The position numbers and the translations under genes were made by a program. Positions 10,125 through 18,976 of a DNA stretch of 64,000 nucleotides are shown here, in pieces. The notes under the pieces are model-generated. The model was given only the letters and a program-made list of their open reading frames with translations, had not been told where the DNA came from and did no database searches. Source of the DNA: an uncultured Tropicimonas sp. (GTDB lineage: Bacteria; Pseudomonadota; Alphaproteobacteria; Rhodobacterales; Rhodobacteraceae); assembly GCA_947497945.1 (NCBI GenBank), contig CANMIP010000019.1, positions 1 to 64,000 on the forward strand, written 5' to 3'. Each line of letters opens with the position of its first letter. Within the stretch, counting starts at the first letter, position 1.

Positions 10125-10194
10125 GCGCTCGAAGAGCGCCGGGGGGCGGAGCCCCCCGCCACCGAAAGACCGCGCGCCGCGCATAGCGGCGCGC
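10125..10194. terminator. three consecutive perfect hairpins between copZ and kduI
   Basis: Three stems lie within 70 bp between convergent genes: GCGCTC-GAA-GAGCGC at 10125-10139, GGGGGGC-GGA-GCCCCCC at 10141-10157, and GCGCGCCGC-GCATA-GCGGCGCGC at 10172-10194. None has a T-run. They probably act as a bidirectional transcription barrier or are REP-like repeats. Confidence 0.55.
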
Positions 10195-10198
10195 GCGA

Positions 10199-11023
10199 CT
10201 ATTTCATGTCGCCGATCGCGATCATGTCCATATCCGTGAAATCGACATTGTCGCCCGCCATCACCCAGCAGAAGCTGTAATTGCACGTGCCAGCGCCGGA
10301 ATGGATCGACCAGGGCGGCGAAATCACCGCTTCCTCGGACGCCATCACGATATGGCGTGTCTCCTGCCCCTGTCCCATCATGTGGAAGACGCGGTGCTCG
10401 GCATCCATGTCGAAATAGAGATAGGCCTCCATCCGGCGGTCATGTGTATGGGCCGGCATGGTGTTCCAGGCCGAGCCCTCATGGACAATGGTGTAGCCCA
10501 TGACGAGCTGGTTCAGGTCGACGATATCGGGATGGATGAACTGCAGCAGCGACCGACGGTTGATCCCTTGCTGGGAGCCAAGTTCCAGCCGGTTGGCCAT
10601 CTCCGGCGTGACAAGCACCGGCTTGGTTGCACGATGCGCCGGGGCGGATGTGACGTAGAACCGCGCTGCGCCGGAAAACGTGACCGGGCCCGAGCCCATG
10701 GGCAGGTAGAGGATCTCGCCCTTCTGTACCTCCCAGCTTTCACCGCCCGCCGAAACCGTGCCCGTCGCACCGATATTCAGGATGCCCATCTCGCGACGAT
10801 CGAGGAAGGACGGCGTGCCCGTGGCCTCGACGCTGTCGAGCACCAGCTCGCCTCCGGCCGGCACGACGCCGCCAAGGATCAGCCGGTCGTAATGGGTGTA
10901 GACCAGGCGAATTTCTCCATCGGCAAAGAGCCCACCGGCGTGAAAATGCTTGCGCAGGGTCGCCGTATCCATCCCCTTCGCGGTCTCGGGGTCGATGGCA
11001 TAGCGGGTCTCAATGGAGGTCAT
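10199..11023 (-). CDS. kduI: 5-dehydro-4-deoxy-D-glucuronate isomerase KduI
   Basis: A 274-residue cupin-type isomerase converting 5-keto-4-deoxyuronate (DKI) to 2,5-diketo-3-deoxygluconate in pectin/uronate breakdown. ATG 11023 is chosen because GAAAGGA lies in front. Recognisable family blocks are RYAIDPETAKGMDTATLRKHF near the start, FLDRREMGILNIG, and the metal-binding histidine/glutamate cluster in PAHTHDRRMEAYLYFDMD and WSIHSGAGT. The length matches E. coli KduI (about 278). Neighbours uxaC and kdgK supply later steps. It has no obvious own terminator other than the hairpin cluster downstream. Confidence 0.93.
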   Translation of the reverse strand: MTSIETRYAIDPETAKGMDTATLRKHFHAGGLFADGEIRLVYTHYDRLILGGVVPAGGELVLDSVEATGTPSFLDRREMGILNIGATGTVSAGGESWEVQKGEILYLPMGSGPVTFSGAARFYVTSAPAHRATKPVLVTPEMANRLELGSQQGINRRSLLQFIHPDIVDLNQLVMGYTIVHEGSAWNTMPAHTHDRRMEAYLYFDMDAEHRVFHMMGQGQETRHIVMASEEAVISPPWSIHSGAGTCNYSFCWVMAGDNVDFTDMDMIAIGDMK

Positions 11024-11175
11024 GTCTGGTCCTTTCAATGATATGCGGCGCGCCACAGCGCAAAGCAGTCGATGAAACGTTCGGGTTCGAGCGTCGACCC
11101 CGACGCGGTGGCGGCACCGCGCGGGCGCCTGCTCAACGAGAGCTCCCGCGAAGGTTGCGCGCCTACGGTGCTTGC

Positions 11176-11204
11176 CGGGAGCGCGAATCGCGCGGCTCCC
11201 GGAA
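11176..11204 (-). terminator. hairpin downstream of uxaC
   Basis: A strong stem-loop, CCGGGAGC...GGCTCCCGG with an extended GCGCGA/TCGCGC core, lies just after the uxaC stop at 11213. There is no clear T-run. It probably ends or attenuates uxaC transcription before kduI, which lies a further 150 bp on. Confidence 0.5.
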
Positions 11205-11212
11205 ACGATGTC

Positions 11213-12619
11213 TCAGAGCCGGTAGGCCTGCTTCACGAGACGATAGCTGAGATCCTGGGCCACTTCGTAGGCCTCGTCCTCCGCCAGTCTCCCCGTCGCG
11301 CAGAGCGAGGCGAGATAGGCGCAATCCACGCGCCGCGCGACATCGTGGCGCGCCGGGATCGAACAGAAGGCCCGTGTGTCGTCGTTGAACCCGACCGTGT
11401 TGTAGAAGCCGGCGGTTTCCGTGGTCAGTTCGCGATACCGGCGCATGCCCTCGGCGCTGTCGAAGAACCACCAGGCCGGACCGAGCTTGAGCGACGGATA
11501 GGCACCGGCCAGCGGCGCAAGTTCGCGCCCATAGGCGGTCTCGTCCAACGTGAACAGGATGATCGACAGTCCCGGCTCCAACCCGACCGCGTCCAGAAGC
11601 GGCTTGAGCGCCCGGACATAGTCGGTGCGCGAGGGGATATCGAAGCCCTTGTCGCGACCAAAGCGGCCCATGACCGCCCCGGAATGGTTGCGGAAGGATC
11701 CCGGATGGATCTGCATGACCAACCCGTCGTCAAGGCTCATCCGCGCCATTTCGGTCAGCATATGGCCGCGGAACGCATCGGCCTCCTCCGCCGTGCAGGC
11801 GCCTTTCAGCGCCTTCTGGAACAGGGCGTCCGCTTCGGCTCGGGGCAGGTCCTCCGTCCGTGCGGTCGGATGTCCGTGATCCGAGGACGTGGCGCCGAAC
11901 TCCTTGAAATAGGCGCGCCGATTGCGATGCGCCTCCAGGTAACCATCCCAGGTCGTCGCGTCCGTGCCGGCCATCTCGCCGAATTTCTCGATATTCGTCG
12001 CGAAGCCTTCGAATTCCGGGTCGATGACGGGATCGGGGCGGTAGGCCGTCAGAACCCGGCCCGACCAGCCGCTCTCGCGGATCATCCGGTGCCAGCGCAG
12101 GTCATCCAGCGGGCTCTCGGTCGTGGCAATCGCCTCGATCCCGAAACGCTCGAACAGCGCGCGCGGGCGGAACTCCGGGCGTTTCAGGCAATCGTCGATA
12201 TGATCGTAGAAATCATCCGCCGTCTCGGGCGACAGGCGCTTCTCCAGCCCGAACACATCCTGGAAGGACTGATCCAGCCAGAGCCGCGACGGCGTGCCAC
12301 GGAACAGGTGGTAATGCGCGGCAAATAGACGCCAGATCTTGCGCCCATCCATCTCGACGCGCGTGCCGTCAGCCAGCGGGACACCGAGATCTTCCAGCTT
12401 CACGCCCTGCGAGAACAGCATCCGGAACACGTAGTGATCGGGCGTCACGAAGAGCTGCGCAGGGTCCGGAAAGGCTTCGTTTTCAGCATACCAGCGCGGG
12501 TCGGTGTGGCCATGCGGGCTGACGATCGGCAAATTCTCTACCGTCTTGTAGAGCGCGCGAGAGAGATCGCGCGCCTGCGTTTCCATCGGGAAAAGTCGAT
12601 CCGGATCAAGAAGAGCCAT
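11213..12619 (-). CDS. uxaC: glucuronate/galacturonate isomerase UxaC
   Basis: A 468-residue TIM-barrel isomerase converting D-glucuronate or D-galacturonate to the ketouronates. ATG 12619 is preceded by AGGAGG at 10 nt. Family hallmarks are LPIVSPHGHTDPRWYAEN, the VTPDHYVFRML block, TTESPLDDLRWHR, the MQIHPGSFRNHS block, the FTLDETAYGRELAPLAG region and the GFNDDTRAFCSIPARHD segment near the C-terminus. The length equals E. coli UxaC. It is divergent from the GntR gene across a region with strong dyads, so control by that regulator is likely. Confidence 0.96.
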   Translation of the reverse strand: MALLDPDRLFPMETQARDLSRALYKTVENLPIVSPHGHTDPRWYAENEAFPDPAQLFVTPDHYVFRMLFSQGVKLEDLGVPLADGTRVEMDGRKIWRLFAAHYHLFRGTPSRLWLDQSFQDVFGLEKRLSPETADDFYDHIDDCLKRPEFRPRALFERFGIEAIATTESPLDDLRWHRMIRESGWSGRVLTAYRPDPVIDPEFEGFATNIEKFGEMAGTDATTWDGYLEAHRNRRAYFKEFGATSSDHGHPTARTEDLPRAEADALFQKALKGACTAEEADAFRGHMLTEMARMSLDDGLVMQIHPGSFRNHSGAVMGRFGRDKGFDIPSRTDYVRALKPLLDAVGLEPGLSIILFTLDETAYGRELAPLAGAYPSLKLGPAWWFFDSAEGMRRYRELTTETAGFYNTVGFNDDTRAFCSIPARHDVARRVDCAYLASLCATGRLAEDEAYEVAQDLSYRLVKQAYRL

Positions 12620-12644
12620 GCAACAACCGCCTCCTTGCGGAACT

Positions 12645-12688
12645 GTCGGCCAGACGGCCATTGGCTTCTGGCCGACTGGTATGCTAGT
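12645..12688. promoter_or_regulatory. operator dyads between uxaC and gntR
   Basis: A perfect inverted repeat, GTCGGCCAGA-N12-TCTGGCCGAC (12645-12676), is followed at once by the imperfect palindrome ACTGGTATGCTAGT (12675-12688; 10 of 14 positions symmetric). The latter resembles TGGTAnnCCA-like sites of FadR-type GntR regulators such as UxuR. A further TTGGCCAA lies at 12706-12713. These are likely operators for the adjacent regulator. Confidence 0.6.
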
Positions 12689-12717
12689 AGAAAAATGAAG
12701 TCAAGTTGGCCAAACCC

Positions 12718-13413
12718 ATGTCAGACCCCCCAGCCCTGCGCAGCCTCGATCCGATTGCCCGCCCCAGCGTGGCCGATCAGGCCTTTTCAGAATTGCACAA
12801 GCAGATCGTCTGGCTGACGCTTCAGCCAGGCGCACGCCTGTCCGAAGTCGAAGTGGCCAAGGCGCTCGGTGTCTCGCGCCAGCCGGTCCGCGATGCCTTC
12901 TTTCGTCTCGCGCAGCTCGGATTCCTCGAGATCCGCCCGCAACGGGCAACACGGGTCTGCCTGATCTCGACGGAAGCGGTAGGCCAGGCGCGTTTTGTCC
13001 GCACGGCACTGGAAGTGGAAATCGTCCGCGCGGCCTGCGGGACCATGAACGCGCAGTGGAAAAAGCAGCTGCGGCGCAATCTTGCCGAGCAGGAGCTTGC
13101 CGTGCAGGCGGACGACCGCCGGACGTTCCACAACCTGGACGATGCCTTCCACGAAGCGCTCTGCCTGATGTCGAACCACGCCTTCGCCTGGCAGATCATC
13201 CAGCAGAGCAAGGCGCATCTGGACCGCGTCCGGCTTCTGTCGCTCTCCTTCAACCAGAAGCAGACGCTTGACGAGCACAAGGCGCTGTTCGATGCCGTCG
13301 TGGCGCAGGATCCGGACGGCGCCGAAGAGAAGATGCGCTTGCATCTGGCCAGGCTCGACAGCGAGATAAACCGGATCCGGGCCGAAAATCCCGACTATTT
13401 CGCCGAGACCTAG
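12718..13413 (+). CDS. GntR-family (FCD) regulator of the uronate genes
   Basis: A 231-residue FadR-subfamily repressor. ATG 12718 is preferred to the TTG at 12706, which falls in a palindrome. The N-terminal winged helix reads SVADQAFSELHKQIVWLTLQPGARLSEVEVAKALGVSRQPVRDAFFRLAQLGFLE (about residues 18-72). It is followed by an all-helical FCD ligand domain with the metal-type histidines in NLDDAFHEAL and the later HLDRVR and HKALFDA segments. It is divergent from uxaC, so it probably responds to a uronate intermediate. The exact effector cannot be told from sequence. Confidence 0.88.
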   Translation: MSDPPALRSLDPIARPSVADQAFSELHKQIVWLTLQPGARLSEVEVAKALGVSRQPVRDAFFRLAQLGFLEIRPQRATRVCLISTEAVGQARFVRTALEVEIVRAACGTMNAQWKKQLRRNLAEQELAVQADDRRTFHNLDDAFHEALCLMSNHAFAWQIIQQSKAHLDRVRLLSLSFNQKQTLDEHKALFDAVVAQDPDGAEEKMRLHLARLDSEINRIRAENPDYFAET

Positions 13414-13441
13414 CCGCCCGACAGACGCCGGGCGGCTTTCC
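13412..13441. terminator. bidirectional rho-independent terminator
   Basis: A perfect 9-bp stem, AGCCGCCCG (13412-13420) with CGGGCGGCT (13429-13437), is followed by TTTCC on the plus strand. It overlaps the gntR stop and sits between the convergent gntR and kdgK genes. Confidence 0.8.
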
Positions 13442-13445
13442 TGTC

Positions 13446-14387
13446 TCAGCTTTCCGCGTTCCAGATGTCTTTCGGAACGATTGCGCCAGGGCAGGTGATG
13501 ACACGCGCCGCGCAGTCATGGCCGGCCATCAGCGCCTTGCCGATATCGGCGCCCTGCGCGTATTGCGACAGGAACCCGCCGACGAAACTGTCCCCAGCCG
13601 CCGTCGTGTCGACGACCTTTTCAACCATCCGGTAGGTCTGGGCTTCCGGCAGTGGCGCACCGATCGGCAGCGGCCCCTCGCCGCCTCGCTTGAGCGCCCC
13701 GAAGGGAACGCCATAGCCCTCGAGCCGGCGCATCACTGCCTCTGAATCGGCATCGCCGAAGAGCTCCATTTCGTCATCGACGGACGGGAAGGCAACGTCG
13801 CATTTGCGCCAGGCCGTTTCGACATCGCGCTGCGCGGTCGCAACATCTTCCCACAGCTTTGGGCGGTAATTGGAATCGAAGGCCACCTTTCCGCCCGCGG
13901 CCCGGTAGCCGTCGATCCAGTCGAACAGGGCCGCGCGTTGGGCCGGGCTCAGAATGGCGAGGGTGATGGCGGAATAATAGACGAGGTCGAACTCGGACAA
14001 GGCAGCGAAGGTCTCGCCGCCGTCATCGGCAAAAAGCGTGCGGGCAGCGGAAGAATCGCGCCAATAGGTAAAACTCCGTTCGCCGGACTCATCCGTCGTG
14101 ATCGCGTAGAGACCGGGGATGCGTTCGGGGTGGCGCCGCATATGGGACACGCCAACCTGCTCACCGCTGATGAAGTCCAGCATCCGGTCCGAGAGAGGGT
14201 CCGTTCCCACGGCCGACACAAACTCGACCTCATGGTCCGCTGGCAGCAGGCGCCTCAGATAGATCGCGGTGTTCAGCGTGTCGCCAGCATAGCCGACCCC
14301 CGCCTTGCCCTCTGCGGCTCCGAGCGAGAGCTCGATCATCGCCTCGCCAAAACAGGCGATCTTCTTCAATGTCTCCGGCATGTCCAT
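13446..14387 (-). CDS. kdgK: 2-dehydro-3-deoxygluconokinase (PfkB family)
   Basis: A 313-residue sugar kinase that phosphorylates 2-keto-3-deoxygluconate, the common intermediate of uronate breakdown. PfkB features are the N-terminal ACFGEAMIELS, the GYAGDTLNTAIYLRRLLP block with GGD-like spacing, the substrate region TTDESGERSFTYWRDSSAART typical of KDG kinases, and the C-terminal VVDTTAAGDSFVGGFL signature carrying the catalytic aspartate. Starts at 14387 or 14381 are both possible. It is convergent with gntR and not in an obvious operon. No KDPG aldolase gene follows in this window. Confidence 0.92.
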   Translation of the reverse strand: MDMPETLKKIACFGEAMIELSLGAAEGKAGVGYAGDTLNTAIYLRRLLPADHEVEFVSAVGTDPLSDRMLDFISGEQVGVSHMRRHPERIPGLYAITTDESGERSFTYWRDSSAARTLFADDGGETFAALSEFDLVYYSAITLAILSPAQRAALFDWIDGYRAAGGKVAFDSNYRPKLWEDVATAQRDVETAWRKCDVAFPSVDDEMELFGDADSEAVMRRLEGYGVPFGALKRGGEGPLPIGAPLPEAQTYRMVEKVVDTTAAGDSFVGGFLSQYAQGADIGKALMAGHDCAARVITCPGAIVPKDIWNAES

Positions 14388-14509
14388 CAGTCCCGTATTC
14401 GATCCCAGGCGTCCGGGCACGGCCAAGGCTGACCTCCCGGTTGCACTCTCCTAGCGCGAAGCGCGGCGGGATTGAATGCCTTCCGACGAAAGGCCGCATC
14501 GCGGCTGGC

Positions 14510-16651
14510 TCAACACACCTTGTCCTGCGGTGCCTGCGCAAGTTGCTGATCCAGCCAGACGACGAAATGGTCGACGGGCATCGGGCGCGCGCCGAGATAG
14601 CCCTGGAAATACTTGCAGGGGTATTTGCCCAGGACCGAAAGCTGCGTTTCCGTCTCGATTCCCTCCGCCACGACATCCGCCTTCATGACCTGCGCCATGG
14701 CGAGGATCGTCGCCATAAGATCTTCGGCCTCCTCGTCTTCGCCAACGTCCTGCAGCAGGCTGCGGTCGAGTTTCAGCGTGTCGAACGCCAACCCCTTGAG
14801 ACGACCGAGATTTGAGTACCCGACACCGAAATCGTCAATCGCCAGCCTCGTCCCGACGAGCCGAAGCCGCTCGAGGCGCTGCGTGATCGCGGACCCATCC
14901 GACATGGCCGTGTTTTCGGTGATCTCCAGCTCGATCGTTCCGGCCGGAAGATTGGCCGCATCGATACGCCAGAGCAGATCCTCGACGAATTTTTCGTCCG
15001 CAAGCTCGTCCACGGAGAGATTCATCGCGAATGTCAAAGGAACGTCCACCGAAGGCAGAATGCGCTGTGCGGCGGCCAGCGTCTTGCGCATCACGAGGCG
15101 GCCGATATCGGGCAGGAGACCGGCACCGGCCGCCAGCGGCAGGAACATGTCCGGCCCCAGGATGCCCCGAACCGGATGATTCCAGCGCACAAGAGCCTCT
15201 GCCCCCGAGACCATGCCATCCGAAATGTAGAATTGCGGCTGCAGGAAGATGACGAACTGATCCATGTCGATCGCGTCACGGATATCGGCGGCAAGCTCCT
15301 GCCGTTCGATGGCAAGCCTGTGCTGGTCGCCGTCATACAGGGCGAACGTGTTCCGACCGGCCCGCTTTGCCTGGTACATCGCGACATCGGCATGCTTGAG
15401 CAGCAGCTCACAGCTCGGGGCATGATCGGGAAAATTGGCAACACCGATGCTCGTCGTCGTCCGCAATGTCAGGCCCTCGACGCGGAGCGGCTCCTGCATG
15501 ATATCGATGATGCGCTCGACCAGAACATGACAAAGCGATGTCGGCACCACGATGGTGAACTCGTCCCCGCCGAGCCGCGCGACCACCGCGTCGCTTTCGA
15601 ACCGATAGTTCGAACCACTGCGCACGGAGCCGACATTGAGCAGAACAAGCCCGGTGTCGAGGACACATTTGCGCAGCCTGTCGGCGAACAGGACAAGGAG
15701 CATATCGCCAACATGGTGGCCATGGTTGTCGTTCACCGACTTGAAGTCGTCGAGATCCAGGAAGAGCACGGAGAACGCCTCCTGTCGCGATGAGGCCTCG
15801 ATGGCGATCTGCTCGAGCTGGTGACTGAGCCAGGCACGGTTCGGAACGCCGGTGAGCTTGTCCTTATAGGCGACCTCATGGATCTCCTGGATCGAACTTC
15901 GCAGAGCGATCAGCATCGTGTTGAAAGATGTTGCGAGGCTTTCGATCTCGTCATTCGTGCTGACGGATATCGTCTGGTCGAGGTCGCCACCGGCGGCGCG
16001 CTCGGTCGCGCGGGTCAGCCGGTTCAGAGGGCGTACCAGCCTCGCCGAAACGATATTCGACGTGAAAAGCCCGACAAGGACAAACAGGATTCCCGCCAAA
16101 AGGTTTGTCGTCCAGACCTTTTCACTATCCGCCTGGAAACCTTCCGGGTCGAAATCCAGACGCAGGGTCCCGTAGTTCACATTTCCGATCAACAGCGGCT
16201 TGGCGATCTGCTGAACACGTTCAAAAGTCCGACGCTGGATCTCGCCAGTCTCCGATGCCGCCCGCGTGAGAATATCGTCGGAGGTCTTAAGAAAATCGAG
16301 CCCGTCCTCCTCGTCGCTTTCGACGACCGTGACACCGTCCGGATCCACGATGAAAAGATCCAGAACATCGGGCTGGCCGCGCAACTCCTCGAAAATGATG
16401 TCCAGTTCGGCCGCGCGCCCCTCGATCAGATAGGGAAGCGAGACCTCGGTCGCCATGTCGAGCAGGTGAAACAGGCGCAGCTCCTGGCGCTCATGCACCA
16501 GCTGGAGCTGGGTCTGCACATTGATCAGGATGACAGCCCCGACGATCGTGGAGATCAACGCGCCAAAAACGAAGGACAAACGTCTCCCAAGCCCGGACTT
16601 TGCAAGCCGGACCCCATCTCCAAGCGCATTGACGACCGCGAGCATGGGCAT
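14510..16651 (-). CDS. membrane HAMP-GGDEF-EAL cyclic-di-GMP protein
   Basis: A 713-residue inner-membrane signalling protein. It has transmembrane segments at about 26-45 and 182-200 with a periplasmic domain of about 135 residues between them, then a HAMP linker (LVRPLNRLTRATERAAGGD). The GGDEF domain has an intact RLGGDEF at about 361-365 and an unusual insertion before it (about residues 333-352); no clear RxxD inhibitory site is seen. The EAL domain is intact (GAEALVRW near 485, ITENTAMSD, DDFGVGYSNL, DVVAEGIET). Both synthesis and hydrolysis of c-di-GMP are therefore possible. Its start overlaps the stop of the PhnD-like gene (TGATG), so a periplasmic partner is likely. Confidence 0.95.
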   Translation of the reverse strand: MPMLAVVNALGDGVRLAKSGLGRRLSFVFGALISTIVGAVILINVQTQLQLVHERQELRLFHLLDMATEVSLPYLIEGRAAELDIIFEELRGQPDVLDLFIVDPDGVTVVESDEEDGLDFLKTSDDILTRAASETGEIQRRTFERVQQIAKPLLIGNVNYGTLRLDFDPEGFQADSEKVWTTNLLAGILFVLVGLFTSNIVSARLVRPLNRLTRATERAAGGDLDQTISVSTNDEIESLATSFNTMLIALRSSIQEIHEVAYKDKLTGVPNRAWLSHQLEQIAIEASSRQEAFSVLFLDLDDFKSVNDNHGHHVGDMLLVLFADRLRKCVLDTGLVLLNVGSVRSGSNYRFESDAVVARLGGDEFTIVVPTSLCHVLVERIIDIMQEPLRVEGLTLRTTTSIGVANFPDHAPSCELLLKHADVAMYQAKRAGRNTFALYDGDQHRLAIERQELAADIRDAIDMDQFVIFLQPQFYISDGMVSGAEALVRWNHPVRGILGPDMFLPLAAGAGLLPDIGRLVMRKTLAAAQRILPSVDVPLTFAMNLSVDELADEKFVEDLLWRIDAANLPAGTIELEITENTAMSDGSAITQRLERLRLVGTRLAIDDFGVGYSNLGRLKGLAFDTLKLDRSLLQDVGEDEEAEDLMATILAMAQVMKADVVAEGIETETQLSVLGKYPCKYFQGYLGARPMPVDHFVVWLDQQLAQAPQDKVC

Positions 16652-17556
16652 CAGCTTCTCAAGACACCCCGGGCAGCAAGCTCATCCAGCAATTCGTAGA
16701 TTGGCGCGAAAGTCGCGTCCACCCCGTCGGGGAAGTCGTCGAACTTGGAGGTCTTGTGGAATTTCTTGAGCACGGCCTGGCCTTCTTCGGTATCGCTCAA
16801 GCCGATCAGGAGTTCCTTTACGGCTGCCGCGAGTGCCGGCCCCATGTCGGCGGACCGTATGACCGTCTGGCGCGGCACCTCGATGCTGCGGGCGATCACG
16901 CGATATGCCCCGGGAAAGGCCACTTCGAGCTTGCTGAACCCGTTTGGATCCGTCGCAGCGGCGTCGATCCAGCCCCGCGACAGCCAGAGGATCGTGTTCT
17001 TGTCATCCTTGCTGAAAAGATAGCCGACCGCGTCCTCTGGCGTCGGGACCTGATACCCAGCGACCTCCCGAACCGGCAGATTCTGTGCCAGGATGAGCCC
17101 CATCGGCAAAAGGAAGCCGGATGTCGAATCCGGGTCCTGGAACCCGATCTTGTGGCCAACGAGATCCGGCAGGGACTGGATCGCGCTGTCCGCCGGCACG
17201 ACAATCACAGAGTGATAGGTCCCCACCCCTCGCTTCCAACGCCGCAGGAAAGGAACGCCGCCGCTGTTGCGCGCGATCTTCGCGGCCACGAGCGGGCTGT
17301 CGAAATAGAGATCGACCCGCCCATCCGCGAGAGCGGCCTCCATCGCCGCGGAAGAGGGCAGAACAGAGATCTGAACCTCGGTCACACCATGTTCGGCAAG
17401 CCCTTGCTCGAGATATTCCGCCATGGGCGTGAACCGCTTCACATGTTTGCGGACATTGTCATTCACGCTTCCCAGCACAAGAACTTCGGCCGACGCGGCC
17501 CAGGCAAGCACGCTCAGCGCGAATGCCAACGCGGCCGCCGCAATCTTCGTCACCAT
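16651..17556 (-). CDS. PhnD-type periplasmic binding protein paired with the GGDEF-EAL protein
   Basis: A 301-residue secreted binding protein. ATG 17556 (MVTKIAAAALAFALSVLAWA) gives a clean signal peptide cut after ASA and has AGGAG 8 nt upstream; the longer frame to 17577 is rejected. It has the phosphate/phosphonate-binding fold pattern: RFTPMAEYLEQGL near the start, DGRVDLYFDSPLVAAKIA, and IGFQDPDSTSGFLLP, the usual PhnD ligand-loop motif. No ABC permease or ATPase lies nearby. It is coupled to the GGDEF-EAL gene, so a sensory rather than transport role is inferred. The ligand is unknown. Confidence 0.88.
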   Translation of the reverse strand: MVTKIAAAALAFALSVLAWAASAEVLVLGSVNDNVRKHVKRFTPMAEYLEQGLAEHGVTEVQISVLPSSAAMEAALADGRVDLYFDSPLVAAKIARNSGGVPFLRRWKRGVGTYHSVIVVPADSAIQSLPDLVGHKIGFQDPDSTSGFLLPMGLILAQNLPVREVAGYQVPTPEDAVGYLFSKDDKNTILWLSRGWIDAAATDPNGFSKLEVAFPGAYRVIARSIEVPRQTVIRSADMGPALAAAVKELLIGLSDTEEGQAVLKKFHKTSKFDDFPDGVDATFAPIYELLDELAARGVLRS

Positions 17557-17785
17557 GTCTTCACTCCTGAATCGCATCGGGCGTCATGCGCATCCTGCGG
17601 GCAATGGCGTAAACAAAGGCGAAACCTTCGCGCGACCGACAGGTAATAACCAATTCAAATTGTAAGTGTCTGGCCTGTTCCGGACGTCCCCGTCCGCTGC
17701 CGGGAACTAATCGAATTCCAGAACGAACAAATAACTATTAGCTATCCTGCTTGCACTGCGCCCAGATGGCCCTAAGGTGAGGCGG

Positions 17786-18877
17786 ATGACCGAAGATACA
17801 AAAAACACGCAACGCAAGAAGGGATCCGGTCTCGGCAAGATCTCCGGCAAACAGCGTGTCACCATGCAGGATATCGCCCGGCTCGCCGGATGCTCGCAAT
17901 CCACCGTTTCCTTTGTCCTGAACGCCAACACGTCGGTGAAGATCTCGGAGCCGACCCGGCGACGCGTGCTCGAGGTTGCGCGCGAGCTTGGCTACCGCCC
18001 GGCAAGCCTGCCCGGCCTGAACCGGAACCGGGCGCGCAACGAGGGGACGATCGCCTTCGTGATCGACAAGATCTCGACCAGTCCGGAGGGGATTGTCGCG
18101 CTGGACGGCGTGCGGCAAATCGCTCGCAATCTCGGCGCGATCGTGGTTGTCGCCGAGACCGATGGCGACCCGATGCTGGAGCCGCGCACGCTGGAGATGT
18201 TCATCGAGATGGGTGTGCAGGCGATCATCTATGCCTGCATCTTCACCCGTGAAGTCACCTTGCCGAATGCGCTCCTGGAGACGACGACACCGGTCGTCCT
18301 GCTCAACTGCTACACCGCCGATGGCGAGCGCCCTGCCGTGGTGCCCGGCGAGATCGCCGGAGGCCACCGGGCGACGGCCGCGCTTCTGGCGGCAGGACAT
18401 CGCCGCGTCGGCACGATCACCGGCGAGAGTTTCATGGAGGCCACCCGGGACCGGCTTCAGGGCTATCGCAACGCCTTGGCTACGGCGGATATCCCTTTTG
18501 CTCCCGAGCTCGTTGCCGAGGGAGACTGGTCCGCCTCCGCGGGGTATCGCGGCACGCAACAGCTCATGGAACTGGAGCAGCCCCCGACCGCGATCTTCTG
18601 CCAGAACGACCGGATGGCCGTCGGCTGTTTCGAGGCGCTCAAGGAGATGGGCAAACGCATCCCCGAGGATATCTCCGTTGTCGGCTATGATGACGAGGAA
18701 ATTGCCCGGCATCTCTCTCCGCCGCTGACATCGCTGATCCTTCCCAGCCGCGCCATGGGCCGTTGGGCGATGGAGCGGATCATGCGGGGCGATGGCGAGC
18801 CGGAAGCTGCCGGAGCGCTGGTCAAGCTCGAATGCGAGTTGGTCGAGCGGGACTCCATCGCGCCACCGCCGGGCTGA
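17786..18877 (+). CDS. LacI-family transcriptional regulator
   Basis: A 363-residue sugar-type repressor. ATG 17786 is preceded by AAGGTGAGG, so it is preferred to the GTG at 17777. A lysine-rich leader of about 24 residues precedes the HTH (VTMQDIARLAGCSQSTVSFVLN) and hinge helix (SEPTRRRVLEVARELGYRP). The periplasmic-binding-protein-like core includes AIFCQNDRMAVGCFEALKE and PEDISVVGYDDEE. It stands alone: the upstream neighbour is divergent and the downstream neighbour is a PhzF protein, so the regulon and ligand cannot be deduced. Confidence 0.93.
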   Translation: MTEDTKNTQRKKGSGLGKISGKQRVTMQDIARLAGCSQSTVSFVLNANTSVKISEPTRRRVLEVARELGYRPASLPGLNRNRARNEGTIAFVIDKISTSPEGIVALDGVRQIARNLGAIVVVAETDGDPMLEPRTLEMFIEMGVQAIIYACIFTREVTLPNALLETTTPVVLLNCYTADGERPAVVPGEIAGGHRATAALLAAGHRRVGTITGESFMEATRDRLQGYRNALATADIPFAPELVAEGDWSASAGYRGTQQLMELEQPPTAIFCQNDRMAVGCFEALKEMGKRIPEDISVVGYDDEEIARHLSPPLTSLILPSRAMGRWAMERIMRGDGEPEAAGALVKLECELVERDSIAPPPG

Positions 18878-18976
18878 CCGCCCGCAGAGAGACGCCGGAC
18901 GGCCTCACCTCCCGGCTTTACCCGCCACGCCATACCGGCAAGAGTGACCGCAGCCACAGCTTCCCGGGATTGCAGA

